Assembly (NCBI GenBank): GCA_964606665.1
Contig: CAZSHS010000002.1
Location: forward strand, 1 to 64,000
DNA from: Aved-18 sp964606665
Lineage (GTDB): Bacteria; Cyanobacteriota; Vampirovibrionia; Obscuribacterales; Obscuribacteraceae
Direction of reading: 5' to 3'
DNA: 64,000 nt
Below the pieces are notes generated by a model. That model was not told the DNA's origin and made no database searches. It saw only the letters and a program-made list of their open reading frames with translations. The position numbers and the translations under genes were made by a program. This document shows positions 44,167 to 53,742 of the stretch, one piece after another. Each line of letters opens with the position of its first letter. Position 1 is the first letter of the stretch.

Positions 44167-45534
44167 CTAGCTGAATAAACCGCGCAGAGCGTCATTAATT
44201 TTCTTGACATCCTCCTCGCCTTCTGCGGGCGCCGACGCTTGAGAATCTTCTTTCTTCTCTTGTGTCGCTTCAGGCTCAAGTGGAGCAATTAATTCAGATG
44301 GAGGCAAGTTTGCAATCACTGGAGCCACCTCTGACGACTTTGCTTGTTCTTCTGCCATTTCAGAAGTTTCGAATTCATCATCGTCAAGAAATGGTGTAGG
44401 TCCAGATTGGGGCATGGGATCAAATGCCGAGGCGGGCAAAGTCACTGGCTGCGAATTGGTAGCAGCTGCTGGTTGAGCGTCGAGAGTTTCTGGAATGGGA
44501 GCGGTGACTGGTGAAGGCCCAGCCTCAGGCAATATGGGTGGAGCTGGCGCAGGTTCTATTACAGGTTGCGGCTCTGGCATGGGCAAAGGGGCAGGAATTG
44601 GCTCGGGAGTTGGTGCAGGCTCAGGCTGGACCGCAGGAGCAGGTGCAGGTGCAGGTGCAGGAGCTGATACAGCGTTAGGAGCTAAGTCAGCAGAAGCTGC
44701 TGCTTTGGAAGCTGGAGCTGGTTCGGTGGCTGGAGCATCGGGTGGAATCTCGTCTCCCAAATCGGCCCACGAAACAGTTGGCGTCAGCGACCATAAATCA
44801 ACATCTTTGTTTTCTGTTTTGGGATGACTAAACAAAAAGAGCGAAGGATTTTCATCACTTGAAGACTCTGCAGGCGTTGAACCAACAGGCTCTGAACCAA
44901 TAGCTTGCACTAGTACTGAAGCCAGACTATCTTCATAGGGTGCAGCAGTTGGTGCTTGTTTTGGTGCGGAAGCCTGAGGCGCTTGGGCTGCAGGAGGTTG
45001 AGCGGGTAAATTGGAATGACTTTTCTTCGCCTTTTCTTCCGAGTCGCGATTGACTATTGCAGCGAGCTTGGACTGGCTTGCTCGCGCTTTATCTTTTGCT
45101 GGAGCAGGTGTTGGTGTTGATGTTGGTGCTGGTGTTGATGCGCCAGATGCCTCAGCAGTTGATGCGACCGATGCTTTAGCTGCAACAGGAGCTTGTGCAG
45201 GCGCAGCCTGAGTTGCAACAGCAGACGCTTTAGACTTGCTTGGCTTGTAACCCGTCAAAAAAGATTCGCCACGCTTACCACCGCGTGCTGCAAGTTCTGC
45301 ACCTACTTTCAGTGCTATCGAAGCCCATTCGGCACTGCCGTATTCGGCCTTCATGCCCAAAACTACTTCTTTGTCTTCTGAAATGCCCGAAAGCAACTTA
45401 CGCGACTCTTCGACTCTCGCCTCAAGCTCAGCTACTTGCCGTTCCACTTCATAAATTTCAGCTTTAGTTACCGCTTCTTTCTCGTCAAATTCGTCTAGAA
45501 GCTGCTTTACCTTCTCAGGGTCAATAAGCGACAT
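44167..45534 (-). CDS. Ala/Pro-rich hypothetical protein with N-terminal coiled coil
   Basis: 455 residues, unrecognised. Residues 1-50 form a charged coil (LIDPEKVKQLLDEFDEKEAVT); 60-95 look folded (AEYGSAEWASIALKVGAELAARGGK). From about 100 to 430 the chain is disordered, rich in Ala, Pro, Ser and Glu with long Pro-Ala alternation, and the last 20 residues form a short helix (VKKINDALRGLF). No signal peptide. The gene before it (45547-46320) is 12 bases away, so they share a transcript. Its likely role is a flexible scaffold or adaptor, an inference from composition only. Confidence 0.7.
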   Translation of the reverse strand: MSLIDPEKVKQLLDEFDEKEAVTKAEIYEVERQVAELEARVEESRKLLSGISEDKEVVLGMKAEYGSAEWASIALKVGAELAARGGKRGESFLTGYKPSKSKASAVATQAAPAQAPVAAKASVASTAEASGASTPAPTSTPTPAPAKDKARASQSKLAAIVNRDSEEKAKKSHSNLPAQPPAAQAPQASAPKQAPTAAPYEDSLASVLVQAIGSEPVGSTPAESSSDENPSLFLFSHPKTENKDVDLWSLTPTVSWADLGDEIPPDAPATEPAPASKAAASADLAPNAVSAPAPAPAPAPAVQPEPAPTPEPIPAPLPMPEPQPVIEPAPAPPILPEAGPSPVTAPIPETLDAQPAAATNSQPVTLPASAFDPMPQSGPTPFLDDDEFETSEMAEEQAKSSEVAPVIANLPPSELIAPLEPEATQEKKEDSQASAPAEGEEDVKKINDALRGLFS

Positions 45535-45546
45535 TTGTTGCTCCGA

Positions 45547-46320
45547 TTACAGGCACGCCTTGGTTTCTTCAACCAGTTTTCCGAAAAGCCACATAGACAA
45601 CTGCTCCAAAGTTTCAATCGGAGGTTCGGAGTCTTTCATGCGCCACATCATTCCCTGGTCTGAAATTTTCACTTGCACTACACACAAGGGATTATAACTG
45701 TTCTCGAACTGGCTACCGCCAAGTACAACATTTACTGGCAACAAATAGCAATCGACTTTGTCTGAGTGCCCTCTGACTACCAGGGCAAAATGGCGGGTTG
45801 TAAATCGGCAGCGAAAATAGGTTGCGGTCTCTTCAACTTCGCGCATGCGATTAAATCGAGTCACTTCTGTAACGTCACCAGATATGGTGCCAGAAATATA
45901 TAAATCGGTACCAGCAGCCACTCTGTTAAATTCGGCAGTGTACTTCTGTAAAAGTCCGTACATTTTATCTACTAAAACAGCGATACCTGTGCGGTAAGCC
46001 GTTTCTTCAGCCATGTCTCCAAACTGGACGCCTTTTTGATCAGCCAAAAATTGCATCGAGTCTTTCTTGAGCTGATCCATCCATGAAGGCGGAATATCAG
46101 TTGGCGGAGCTTGAGGTAAAACAAATTGCTGCTGCATGTGAGTATCTTGCTGCCAACGACCCGAATCGCCTCTAGACAGTGCTGCTTGCTGCTGCTCGTA
46201 AGCAGTTTGCTGACCGTAGTTACCCCTATCCACCTGACGCTGTGCAGAGGGAGCTGAGTTAGGTTGACGCTCCAGAAACTTCCGATTCTTAGGATCGTCT
46301 TTGTCGCCTTTTTTCTGCAT
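45547..46320 (-). CDS. Hypothetical protein with Gln-rich N-terminus
   Basis: 257 residues, unrecognised. Residues 1-85 are polar and Gln-rich (TAYEQQQAALSRG and similar). A folded domain at about 90-255 has helices and strands: MYGLLQKYTAEFNRVAAGTDL, VEETATYFRCRFTTRHFALVVRG, KVDCYLLPVNVVLGG, and a C-terminal helix LEQLSMWLFGKLVEE. No membrane segment. It precedes the Ala/Pro-rich gene closely, and both follow the sugar-nucleotide genes after a 100-base gap. Confidence 0.72.
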   Translation of the reverse strand: MQKKGDKDDPKNRKFLERQPNSAPSAQRQVDRGNYGQQTAYEQQQAALSRGDSGRWQQDTHMQQQFVLPQAPPTDIPPSWMDQLKKDSMQFLADQKGVQFGDMAEETAYRTGIAVLVDKMYGLLQKYTAEFNRVAAGTDLYISGTISGDVTEVTRFNRMREVEETATYFRCRFTTRHFALVVRGHSDKVDCYLLPVNVVLGGSQFENSYNPLCVVQVKISDQGMMWRMKDSEPPIETLEQLSMWLFGKLVEETKACL

Positions 46321-46420
46321 TTCTAACCAAACTCCATATCAAAAAACTTGCCGGACAGAATTTTGGAACATAATATTTGAATATGCCCTGTTTTTTTCGC
46401 CACGAATCCAGAGTTAATTT

Positions 46421-48991
46421 TTAGCTCTCTTGCAGATATTTGACCATCTGAGTGTACTCAGACAAGTCTGCGGAGGTTTTGCTCAAGTCTGAGCCATCGG
46501 CAAAAACATGCATCACCGGCTCCACTGCATCGGGCAAAATCAAAATCCAGTGATCAGGACCAGTTTTAATTTTGACTCCATCAACCAAATCGATCGGTTT
46601 TTCCTGATGTTTTTCGACCAGTAATCGCATGACCTGTCCCTTGCGCTCCCAAGGGCAATGAACCGAGCCCACTTGATAGTAGAGTGGCGGCAAGTCTTTT
46701 ACTGCTTCGCCAAGAGTTCGGCCTTGATAGGTCAAATGTTCGATTACTTGACCCACAGCGAACATGGCGTCGTATCCATTTTGAAACTCGGGAAAAATGA
46801 AGCAACCGTTCGCGCTACCGCCAAGTGCTACATTTGAAGATTTAGAAGTACAGTGACCGATGTCTGCGTCTGAGGCTTTACAGCGCACAACCTGACAATT
46901 GTGCTTATCGGCAATGCGCTCAATAACTGAACTGGAATTGACCGGAACAACAATAGTTTGACCGGGTTTGTCTCGCAAAATTATATCGGCTACAAGCGCT
47001 AGCAGCAATTCACCGCGGATGATATGTCCAGTCTCATCCACTAGTGTCATTTGCTCGCCGTTGCGACCAATTTGCACACCCATGTCGGCGGACAAAGCCC
47101 GCACTACATCAGCAAGCTGGCGACGCATAGCCATGCGCTCATCTTGTCGAGGAGCATTTGCGCGAATAGATGAATTCAACACAACAGTCTCGACACCCAA
47201 TTGTCCAAGCAAGTCGGGAAGAATGACGCCCGTTTCAGACATAGCATAGTCCAACACAACTTTTGGAGCCTGAGTAGCGATACTTCCAGAGCGCGTTTTG
47301 CGGGTAAACTTAGAGCCCGGCATCACGCAAAATGGAACTGCATCCTCTTCAAAGACCTGACCTTTCACTTTTTCCAGGAAGTCTTGTTTGTAGTATTCGC
47401 GCACAAGACTGGGATAAGCAATTCTTCCGATGTCGCTTGGCTTACTGCGTGGAAAATCTTCTTTGAAAAATGTTGCTTCTATCTTCTTCTCCATATTTTT
47501 GGGAATGCTAATTCCCTGATTATCGAAGAATTCAATCATTATTTTTTCAGGCTCGCGCTGCGATAAACGAATATGAATCAGTCCTGCTGCGCGCTGTGTT
47601 TTTACATAATACCTGGAGATGGGAAGTGCTGAAGCTTCTAAGTTTTGCACTTCAATTCCGACCGATTGCAAACCAGCAGATATGGCCCGGCTTATCATCT
47701 GACTGACTGGCCAGTAATCGCGACTAACCAATACCGGTCCACTTTTGACCACTGAACCATAAGCGGCTGCCAGGTTCACTGCAAATTCCGGAGTCAATTC
47801 GACGTTTGCTAAACCACGAACACCATTGGTACTAAAAATGGTGCGAGGTGCTTTGGTTCCCCATACAAGTGATGTCACAACTCGCGATCCAGATTCAATT
47901 ACTTTATCTGGCCAGACTCGCACATCGGGACTTACGATGGATTCTTGTCCGACCGATGTATTTTCGCCAATGATACCACCTTCTAAAATCTCGGCGCCAT
48001 CATGGATGGTGGCATTGTTGCAAACAATACAGGCACGCAATTGCGCTTTCTTGCCCACATAAACATTAGACCAGATAACCGGCTGCTTTAGAGAGCTTTG
48101 TTCTTGCACAACAACATTGTCACCAATAGTCGAGCCCGGGCCAATTTCGACATTAGGCCCAATGCGACAGTCTTTACCGATAAGTACAGGTCCGGTAATT
48201 CTGGCAGTAGGATCTATTTGCGAACCCTGACCGATGTAAACATTGCCTGGATCTTTTTGAGCATAACTCATTTTACATTTCACTATACCGTCAAGAATAT
48301 CTTTGTGCGCCTGGCGATACATTTGCAAGTTACCGACATCACACCAGTACCCATCCATTACATAACCGTACATGGGCTCGTTGCGCAACAAAAGAAGTGG
48401 AAACAAGTCATTTGAAAAGTCTTGTTCTTGCCCCAAAATTATGTAATTAAGTACATCCGGTTCAAGAATATAAGTGCCCGTGTTTGCAGTATCTGAAAAG
48501 ACTTCAGAAGCTGATGGTTTCTCTAGAAAGCGCTTAATACGACCATCTTTCTCGGTGATAACCAGTCCATATTCAAGTGGATTTTCTACTCGTTTCAAGA
48601 CTAGAGTGGCTTTAGATTTACGCTCTTTGTGAAACTTGAGCGCGGCAGTCAAGTCCATGTCGGTCAAAGTATCGCCTGAAATAACAAGAAAAGTAGAGTC
48701 TAATTTATCTTGAATTGCTTTGACACAACCGGCGGTGCCAAGCGGTTTTCCTTCTTCGGTCGAATAACCTATTTTGCAATTAAAATCAGAACCATCACCA
48801 AAATAATTTTTGATCGCATCAGGCAAATAGTGCAAAGTAAAAGTAATATCGTCGAAGCCATGTTCGTTCATAAGGTCTACTACGTGCTCTGCCATTGGTC
48901 TGTTGCCCACTGGCACCATCGGCTTTGGAATATTGCAAGTCAGAGGTCTCAAGCGGGTTCCTGAACCACCGGCCATTATCACCCCTTTCAT
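46421..48991 (-). CDS. Sugar-nucleotide pyrophosphorylase fused to a degenerate phosphomannomutase domain
   Basis: 856 residues. Residues 1-235: nucleotidyltransferase with MAGGSGTRLRPLT, KPMVPVGNRP and the metal Asp in ISGDTLTDMDL. Residues 250-375: left-handed beta-helix hexapeptide repeats (GPVLIGKDCRIGPNVEIGPG). Residues 385-850: an alpha-phosphohexomutase fold beginning FSTNGVRG. The phosphoserine loop, usually TASHNP, reads RLSQREP (Ser477 kept), and the metal loop DGDADR reads GRNGEQ (642-647), so mutase activity is unlikely. Probably makes GDP-mannose or an NDP-glucose. Overlaps the glycosyltransferase gene by four bases. Confidence 0.9.
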   Translation of the reverse strand: MKGVIMAGGSGTRLRPLTCNIPKPMVPVGNRPMAEHVVDLMNEHGFDDITFTLHYLPDAIKNYFGDGSDFNCKIGYSTEEGKPLGTAGCVKAIQDKLDSTFLVISGDTLTDMDLTAALKFHKERKSKATLVLKRVENPLEYGLVITEKDGRIKRFLEKPSASEVFSDTANTGTYILEPDVLNYIILGQEQDFSNDLFPLLLLRNEPMYGYVMDGYWCDVGNLQMYRQAHKDILDGIVKCKMSYAQKDPGNVYIGQGSQIDPTARITGPVLIGKDCRIGPNVEIGPGSTIGDNVVVQEQSSLKQPVIWSNVYVGKKAQLRACIVCNNATIHDGAEILEGGIIGENTSVGQESIVSPDVRVWPDKVIESGSRVVTSLVWGTKAPRTIFSTNGVRGLANVELTPEFAVNLAAAYGSVVKSGPVLVSRDYWPVSQMISRAISAGLQSVGIEVQNLEASALPISRYYVKTQRAAGLIHIRLSQREPEKIMIEFFDNQGISIPKNMEKKIEATFFKEDFPRSKPSDIGRIAYPSLVREYYKQDFLEKVKGQVFEEDAVPFCVMPGSKFTRKTRSGSIATQAPKVVLDYAMSETGVILPDLLGQLGVETVVLNSSIRANAPRQDERMAMRRQLADVVRALSADMGVQIGRNGEQMTLVDETGHIIRGELLLALVADIILRDKPGQTIVVPVNSSSVIERIADKHNCQVVRCKASDADIGHCTSKSSNVALGGSANGCFIFPEFQNGYDAMFAVGQVIEHLTYQGRTLGEAVKDLPPLYYQVGSVHCPWERKGQVMRLLVEKHQEKPIDLVDGVKIKTGPDHWILILPDAVEPVMHVFADGSDLSKTSADLSEYTQMVKYLQES

Positions 48992-50217
48992 CGCGATCCT
49001 CCTTTCAATAAAGCATCTTGCTTTGAATCGGCAAAAACTTTCTCATAAGTTTCTTGCGTTTTCTTGGTAATTATTTTCCAGTTATAAACTTCTTCCACTG
49101 CTTTGGTAGCAGTTTGATTTAGATGATGAGCTAGACCCGGATCCCTAAGCACTTGCAAGATGCCCCATGCCAGACTATCTGAATTACCAGCATAAGTGGT
49201 AACACCATTTTGCATGTGCTCAACAAAGTCGCGCAAGCCACCTACATCTGATACCACAACTGGTGTACCAGCGGCCATGCCTTCTAGTGCCACTATTCCA
49301 AAAGGCTCATAGAGACTTGGTATGGCTACAGCATCTGAAATTTGAAAGAGCTTGAGCAAATCAGCATCTGCCACATAACCCAGAAAACGAACATTTTGAG
49401 TCACACCTAAATAAGCTGCCTGAGCCTTTAGAGTCTCCATAAAATATCCAGTACCCACAATCAAAAACTGCGTTTCGGGATATTGCTGAATAACTTTTGG
49501 TGCAGCATCAATCAAGACCTGAACACCTTTTTCATTAACCAGTCGTCCAACATACAAAACTATTTTCTGACTTTCCCCAGCAAAACTTTGACGAAAAGCG
49601 CGTTTTTCATTCTCAGGAAAATCTATTCTGAAATTCTCTGGAGTAACCCCATTTGGAATTACGTCTATTTTGTTTAAAGGCAAATCAAAAGAACCACGCA
49701 ATTCATCAACCATGTGTTGGCTGTTGACTATTACTCTAAAAGACTCATAGGTTAAGCGCCATTCCATTTGATGAACATATCTTTGCAGACCGGTATGAAT
49801 ACCACCCATTCTGCCCTGTTCAGTAGCGTGAATAGTGGTTACAAGCGGCGTGTCATAAGTAGTTTTCAACACCCAGGCAGCATCAGTCACCATCCAGTCA
49901 TGCGCGTGAATGACATCAAATTTTTGTTCGTTAAATAATGGAATGGCATACTGCAAAAAGCCAAAATTCAATTTACTCACCCAGGTCAAGAAGTCGGGTG
50001 AACTATCAGTTTGAGTTTTAACCCGGTGGACCTTAACTTTGCCGTCAAGCTCAAATTCAGGGGTAGCTGGATGGTCGGCTGTAATTACATGCACATCAAG
50101 TCCAAGCTCTGCCAACTCATGAGACAATGCCCAGACTACTCTTGCCAACCCGCCTATTATGCGAGGTGGGTATTCCCAGGCGAGCATGAGTACTCTTTTC
50201 ACTTTTTGGGACGCCAA
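48988..50217 (-). CDS. GT4-family glycosyltransferase
   Basis: 409 residues, GT-B fold. The N-terminal WEYPPRIIGGLARVVWAL recalls glycogen/starch synthases and related GT4 enzymes; VIHAHDWM follows. The C-terminal lobe binds the nucleotide sugar: VIPNGV, VLYVGRLVNEKGVQVLI, and the retaining-transferase motif PSLYEPFGIVALEGMAAGTPVV. Coupled to the pyrophosphorylase, so it likely uses its product to build a polysaccharide. Confidence 0.92.
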   Translation of the reverse strand: MASQKVKRVLMLAWEYPPRIIGGLARVVWALSHELAELGLDVHVITADHPATPEFELDGKVKVHRVKTQTDSSPDFLTWVSKLNFGFLQYAIPLFNEQKFDVIHAHDWMVTDAAWVLKTTYDTPLVTTIHATEQGRMGGIHTGLQRYVHQMEWRLTYESFRVIVNSQHMVDELRGSFDLPLNKIDVIPNGVTPENFRIDFPENEKRAFRQSFAGESQKIVLYVGRLVNEKGVQVLIDAAPKVIQQYPETQFLIVGTGYFMETLKAQAAYLGVTQNVRFLGYVADADLLKLFQISDAVAIPSLYEPFGIVALEGMAAGTPVVVSDVGGLRDFVEHMQNGVTTYAGNSDSLAWGILQVLRDPGLAHHLNQTATKAVEEVYNWKIITKKTQETYEKVFADSKQDALLKGGSR

Positions 50218-50256
50218 ATTAATCCAAGACCTCCATTTTCTTTTTTTATTCCACGC

Positions 50257-51273
50257 TCATTCAACACTTAGAGGTCTTGCCATCAAAGACATTATTGTCT
50301 CTCTGGCGGTAATATTACCTTTCATTGTGGCTTGAACTTGCTCTGCTATGGGTAGCTCGATGCCCATATTTTTTGAAAGTTCACAAACAGCATAAGTGGT
50401 TTCTACTCCTTCAGCCGTTGCCTTCACTATCGAAACAGCTTCGTCCACGGACTTTCCAGATGCCAGTTGCAATCCTATATTGTAGTTGCGAGATAAAGGA
50501 CTCTGACAAGTAGCAAAGAGGTCGCCCATACCCGATAGTCCCCACAAAGTAGACGACTTTGCACCCATTGCTTTTGACAAACGGACCATCTCAGCAAGGC
50601 CTCGAGTCAAAAGAGCAGATTTGGCGTTGATACCAAGATTTAATCCATCTGAAATACCCGCTGCAATAGCGATTATATTTTTAATTGTGCCGCCTAGTTC
50701 CACTCCCACTAAATCATCGCTGGAATACACGCGAAAAGTAGGACAACTGAGCGCCTTTTGCAGACCCCTTGCCACTTCTAAATCGTCGCAAGCAAGCACG
50801 GCTGCTGCCGGTTTGCCTGAGGCAATTTCAAAAGCGAGATTGGGACCAGATAGTGCACACACAGGATAATTTGGGTCTTTAGCTGCCTGACGCAAAACCT
50901 CAGACATTCTAAGCAAACTACCGCGCTCTAATCCCTTGGCGACGCTGACTACAGGCGTTTTTAGATTGTCTTTGTCCAAAATGATTTTTATTTTTTCCAT
51001 CATTTCGCGCATAGACTGCGAATCGCAAGCCATCACGATAAGTTCGGCATCTTCAAGGGCACAAGCCAAATCATTGTAAATATGCACTGCATTTGAAAGA
51101 GTAAGCTCGCATGGTGTCTTTAATTTGCGCGTTTGAATTATTTCATCGCCTTTGATTTTGTCGTGCGACCAAAGTGAAATTTTGGATTTATGTTCGCCTA
51201 AAAGCCAGGCAAGAGTTCCGCCCCAGGCGCCAGCTCCGATAATGCAAATTGCTTTGTCTTGCATCCTGCTCAT
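50257..51273 (-). CDS. gpsA: NAD(P)-dependent glycerol-3-phosphate dehydrogenase
   Basis: 338 residues. Nucleotide-binding GAGAWGGTLAWLL, VSVAKGLERGSL, ALSGPNLAFEIA, the catalytic Lys in GTIKNIIAIAAGI, and GLSGMGDLFATCQSPLSRNY. Makes sn-glycerol 3-phosphate, the substrate of PlsY, elsewhere in this window. The start overlaps the stop of the GGDEF gene by four bases (ATGA), an unusual neighbour for a lipid-precursor enzyme. Confidence 0.96.
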   Translation of the reverse strand: MSRMQDKAICIIGAGAWGGTLAWLLGEHKSKISLWSHDKIKGDEIIQTRKLKTPCELTLSNAVHIYNDLACALEDAELIVMACDSQSMREMMEKIKIILDKDNLKTPVVSVAKGLERGSLLRMSEVLRQAAKDPNYPVCALSGPNLAFEIASGKPAAAVLACDDLEVARGLQKALSCPTFRVYSSDDLVGVELGGTIKNIIAIAAGISDGLNLGINAKSALLTRGLAEMVRLSKAMGAKSSTLWGLSGMGDLFATCQSPLSRNYNIGLQLASGKSVDEAVSIVKATAEGVETTYAVCELSKNMGIELPIAEQVQATMKGNITARETIMSLMARPLSVE

Positions 51274-52976
51274 TTACTGACTTGCATACTCTTACTTTCG
51301 CCATAACCCACTACACAATTACGCCCTTGCGCTTTTGCTTCAGCTAAGGAGGCATAGGCTGCGTCCACCCATTTTTCTAGAGTCATCGAACTGGGATCGA
51401 ATTTTGCCACTCCAGCCGAGCAAGTGGCATAAAATCCTGAAAAAGAAAGAGTGGAGTGCTGCATTTGCGAGAAGTCGTCTATCAATCGACCAGCAAGCAT
51501 CACTGCTTCTTTTTCACTTATGCCTTCAGCGACAATACCAAATTCGTCACTTTGAATTCGACCAATGATGTCTGATTGCCTAAGGCGTTTGCGCAGCATC
51601 AAAGACATAGCTTGAATAACTTTGTCACCACCTGGAAATCCATGGCGTTCGTTTATCGCTTTCAAGTTATCCAGATCTAAAATTATTATTACAGCCTCTC
51701 CATTCTTTCTTTTTTGATTAGAGAAAACTTGAGCCATCTGCTCCATAAACGAAGTGTGATTTAACAAGGCTGTAAGCCCGTCTCGATAAAGCAAGCTACG
51801 CAAATAACGCGAGCGCTCAAGGCGAGAAGCTACACAATTTAAAAGCAATGCTGGTGCAACTGGTTTAATAAGATGGTCATCACCACCTGCTCGCGCACTT
51901 TCAATGCGAGCATCTAATTGATTCTGGGTGGTGAGAAAAACTATAGGCAGAGTAGCATAGCGCTCGTCTTGCCTGATATAACGAGCAAGTTCAAAGCCAG
52001 TCATGCCAGACAACATAACATCAAGCAACACAAGATCAGGTTGAAACTGAGACATGGCTGCTTCAAATTGTCTAGGATCGGTGCAGGTTTTAACCTGATA
52101 ACCAGCCGATTCTAAAAAGGCACGTATGAAAGCTGCTTGGTCTGGATCGTCTTCCACAGACAAAATTTTGGCTGGAGACAATTTTTTTCTATCAAGCAAA
52201 TATTTGATTCGTCTGGTCACAGACTTGTAATCGAGTGGCTTTTCATAATAAGAATCGGCACCACAATGCATGGCGCGAACTTTGTCAATAAATCCGGCTT
52301 GCTTACTTGCTATGATTATTGCAGGCTCATCACCTTTAGGCATAGAGCGCACTTGTTCGACAAATTCGTATCCGTTACCATCGGGAACGGGCACTGCTAG
52401 ATTAATTACTGTAGGCATCTGCTTCAAGATTTCTTGCATCGCTTGATTGAGCGTTTTTACACTTTTGACTGTAAGCCCCCACTCATCAAAGTTTTGATTG
52501 AGGGATTTGAATGTACTTCCATCTTCATCTATAAACAAGGCAGATTCTGTTTGAACAATTTCGCCTGCAGTACTTGGTGCGCTAGCGTTTGTCGCATCAA
52601 GATTTTGAGTAACTCGATTACTTTCCAACTCGCCTGAAGTGAAAAAGACAGTCGAGAGCTCACTTACAAGTGTACGCAATTTTTCGATGGTGGTTACATC
52701 AATAGTTCGATCTGAGGCAAGCATAGTCTCACAGTAACGCTCTGCTTCCACTCCCAGTATTGAAACTTGTTCAAAACCATACATGGTGCCAGATCCAGCC
52801 ATCCAGTGAAAATTGCGACTGAGCTTTCTCAGCAATTCTTTGTCTTGAGGATTTTTGTAAATACCATCGAGCAATTCTAAAATCTCAGTCAAACGGTCAG
52901 ACGATCGTTTGATATATTTGACTTTTAGATTGTCGAAAGTATCTTGCCAGGATTTCATCGAAGAGTTTTGCCTCAA
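51270..52976 (-). CDS. HPT-REC-REC-GGDEF signalling protein
   Basis: 568 residues from TTG 52976 (ATG 52958 is an alternative). Histidine phosphotransfer domain at 1-115 with His57 in FHWMAGSGTMYGF. First receiver at 145-262 has Asn192 instead of the phosphoacceptor Asp (VINLAVP). Second receiver at 268-388 is complete (VEDDPD, Asp319, Lys371). GGDEF domain from 395: LTALLNHTSF, a metal Asp in LDLDNLK, but the motif reads QSDEF (475-479); an I-site RQSD sits five residues before. Cyclic-di-GMP synthesis is uncertain. Last step of the phosphorelay encoded upstream. Confidence 0.92.
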   Translation of the reverse strand: MRQNSSMKSWQDTFDNLKVKYIKRSSDRLTEILELLDGIYKNPQDKELLRKLSRNFHWMAGSGTMYGFEQVSILGVEAERYCETMLASDRTIDVTTIEKLRTLVSELSTVFFTSGELESNRVTQNLDATNASAPSTAGEIVQTESALFIDEDGSTFKSLNQNFDEWGLTVKSVKTLNQAMQEILKQMPTVINLAVPVPDGNGYEFVEQVRSMPKGDEPAIIIASKQAGFIDKVRAMHCGADSYYEKPLDYKSVTRRIKYLLDRKKLSPAKILSVEDDPDQAAFIRAFLESAGYQVKTCTDPRQFEAAMSQFQPDLVLLDVMLSGMTGFELARYIRQDERYATLPIVFLTTQNQLDARIESARAGGDDHLIKPVAPALLLNCVASRLERSRYLRSLLYRDGLTALLNHTSFMEQMAQVFSNQKRKNGEAVIIILDLDNLKAINERHGFPGGDKVIQAMSLMLRKRLRQSDIIGRIQSDEFGIVAEGISEKEAVMLAGRLIDDFSQMQHSTLSFSGFYATCSAGVAKFDPSSMTLEKWVDAAYASLAEAKAQGRNCVVGYGESKSMQVSK

Positions 52977-52982
52977 ATTGCC

Positions 52983-53354
52983 TCAGTTCGAGTTTTTCAA
53001 AATTTCTTGAACTTGCGTGGCTAAAGTAGTCGGATCAAAAGGTTTGGTTAAAACTCCTTTTGCCCCCATGCGGCGCAATTTTTCAATTTCTGATGTCATT
53101 GCTTTGGCAGTCAGAAAAATTACTGGAATGTCTCTTGTAGCATCGTTCTCATGCAAAGCTTCAAGCGTTGCCGGACCATCCATGAATGGCATCATCATGT
53201 CAAGCAAAATAACGTCAGGCTTGTTTGCCTCAGCCAGTGCTATGCCCTGCTTGCCACTGTCGGCATCAATCACTTCAAAACCACCCAAGATGGCAAGGCT
53301 CATCTTAGCGATTTCGCGTGTATCTTCTTCGTCGTCAATTATTAGGGCGCGCAT
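52983..53354 (-). CDS. Single-domain response regulator
   Basis: 123 residues, receiver only. Pocket residues in IIDDEEDT, phosphoacceptor Asp in VILLDMMMPFMDG, Thr in VIFLTAKAM, Lys in VLTKPFDP. Lacks any output domain, so it passes phosphate to or from the HPT protein six bases downstream or acts by binding a target. It is a close paralog of the receiver just upstream. Confidence 0.94.
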   Translation of the reverse strand: MRALIIDDEEDTREIAKMSLAILGGFEVIDADSGKQGIALAEANKPDVILLDMMMPFMDGPATLEALHENDATRDIPVIFLTAKAMTSEIEKLRRMGAKGVLTKPFDPTTLATQVQEILKNSN

Positions 53355-53358
53355 TTGT

Positions 53359-53742
53359 TTAGTCCTTTTTGACTTTGGATTGCTCGAGTATTTCTCTTAT
53401 TTGGTCTCCGATTGTAATCGGATCGAAAGGTTTGGTCAGAACAGCAAGGGCTCCCAGTTCTTTTAATTCGGCAAATTCCTCGAACATGCCTTTGGTGGTT
53501 AGAAAAATCACTGGAATGTCCTGAATACTCGGATTTTTCCGCATATTTTTGAGTGTATCTATGCCATTCATTTCAGGCATCATCAAATCAAGTAGTATGA
53601 CATCAGGTTGTTCCTGCTCGGCACGTCTTATGCCCATTGAGCCGCAATTGGCTTCCACCACTTCAGCACCACCTAAAAGACCAAGACAACTCGCTGTGAT
53701 TGTTCTGAAATCTTCTTCATCGTCGATTATTAGGATCTTCAT
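53359..53742 (-). CDS. Single-domain response regulator
   Basis: 127 residues, receiver only: IIDDEEDF, Asp in VILLDLMMPEMNG, Thr in VIFLTTKGM, Lys in VLTKPFDP. Overlaps the kinase stop by four bases (ATGA), so it is likely the kinase's direct phosphate acceptor. The following receiver gene starts four bases after its stop, and the two probably arose by duplication. Confidence 0.94.
   Translation of the reverse strand: MKILIIDDEEDFRTITASCLGLLGGAEVVEANCGSMGIRRAEQEQPDVILLDLMMPEMNGIDTLKNMRKNPSIQDIPVIFLTTKGMFEEFAELKELGALAVLTKPFDPITIGDQIREILEQSKVKKD

Noticed and set aside
44495..44827. Gly/Ala-rich plus-strand frame in the Ala/Pro-rich gene
   Set aside because: Reverse complement of Ala/Pro codons gives Gly/Ala-rich sequence automatically; no ribosome site or family.
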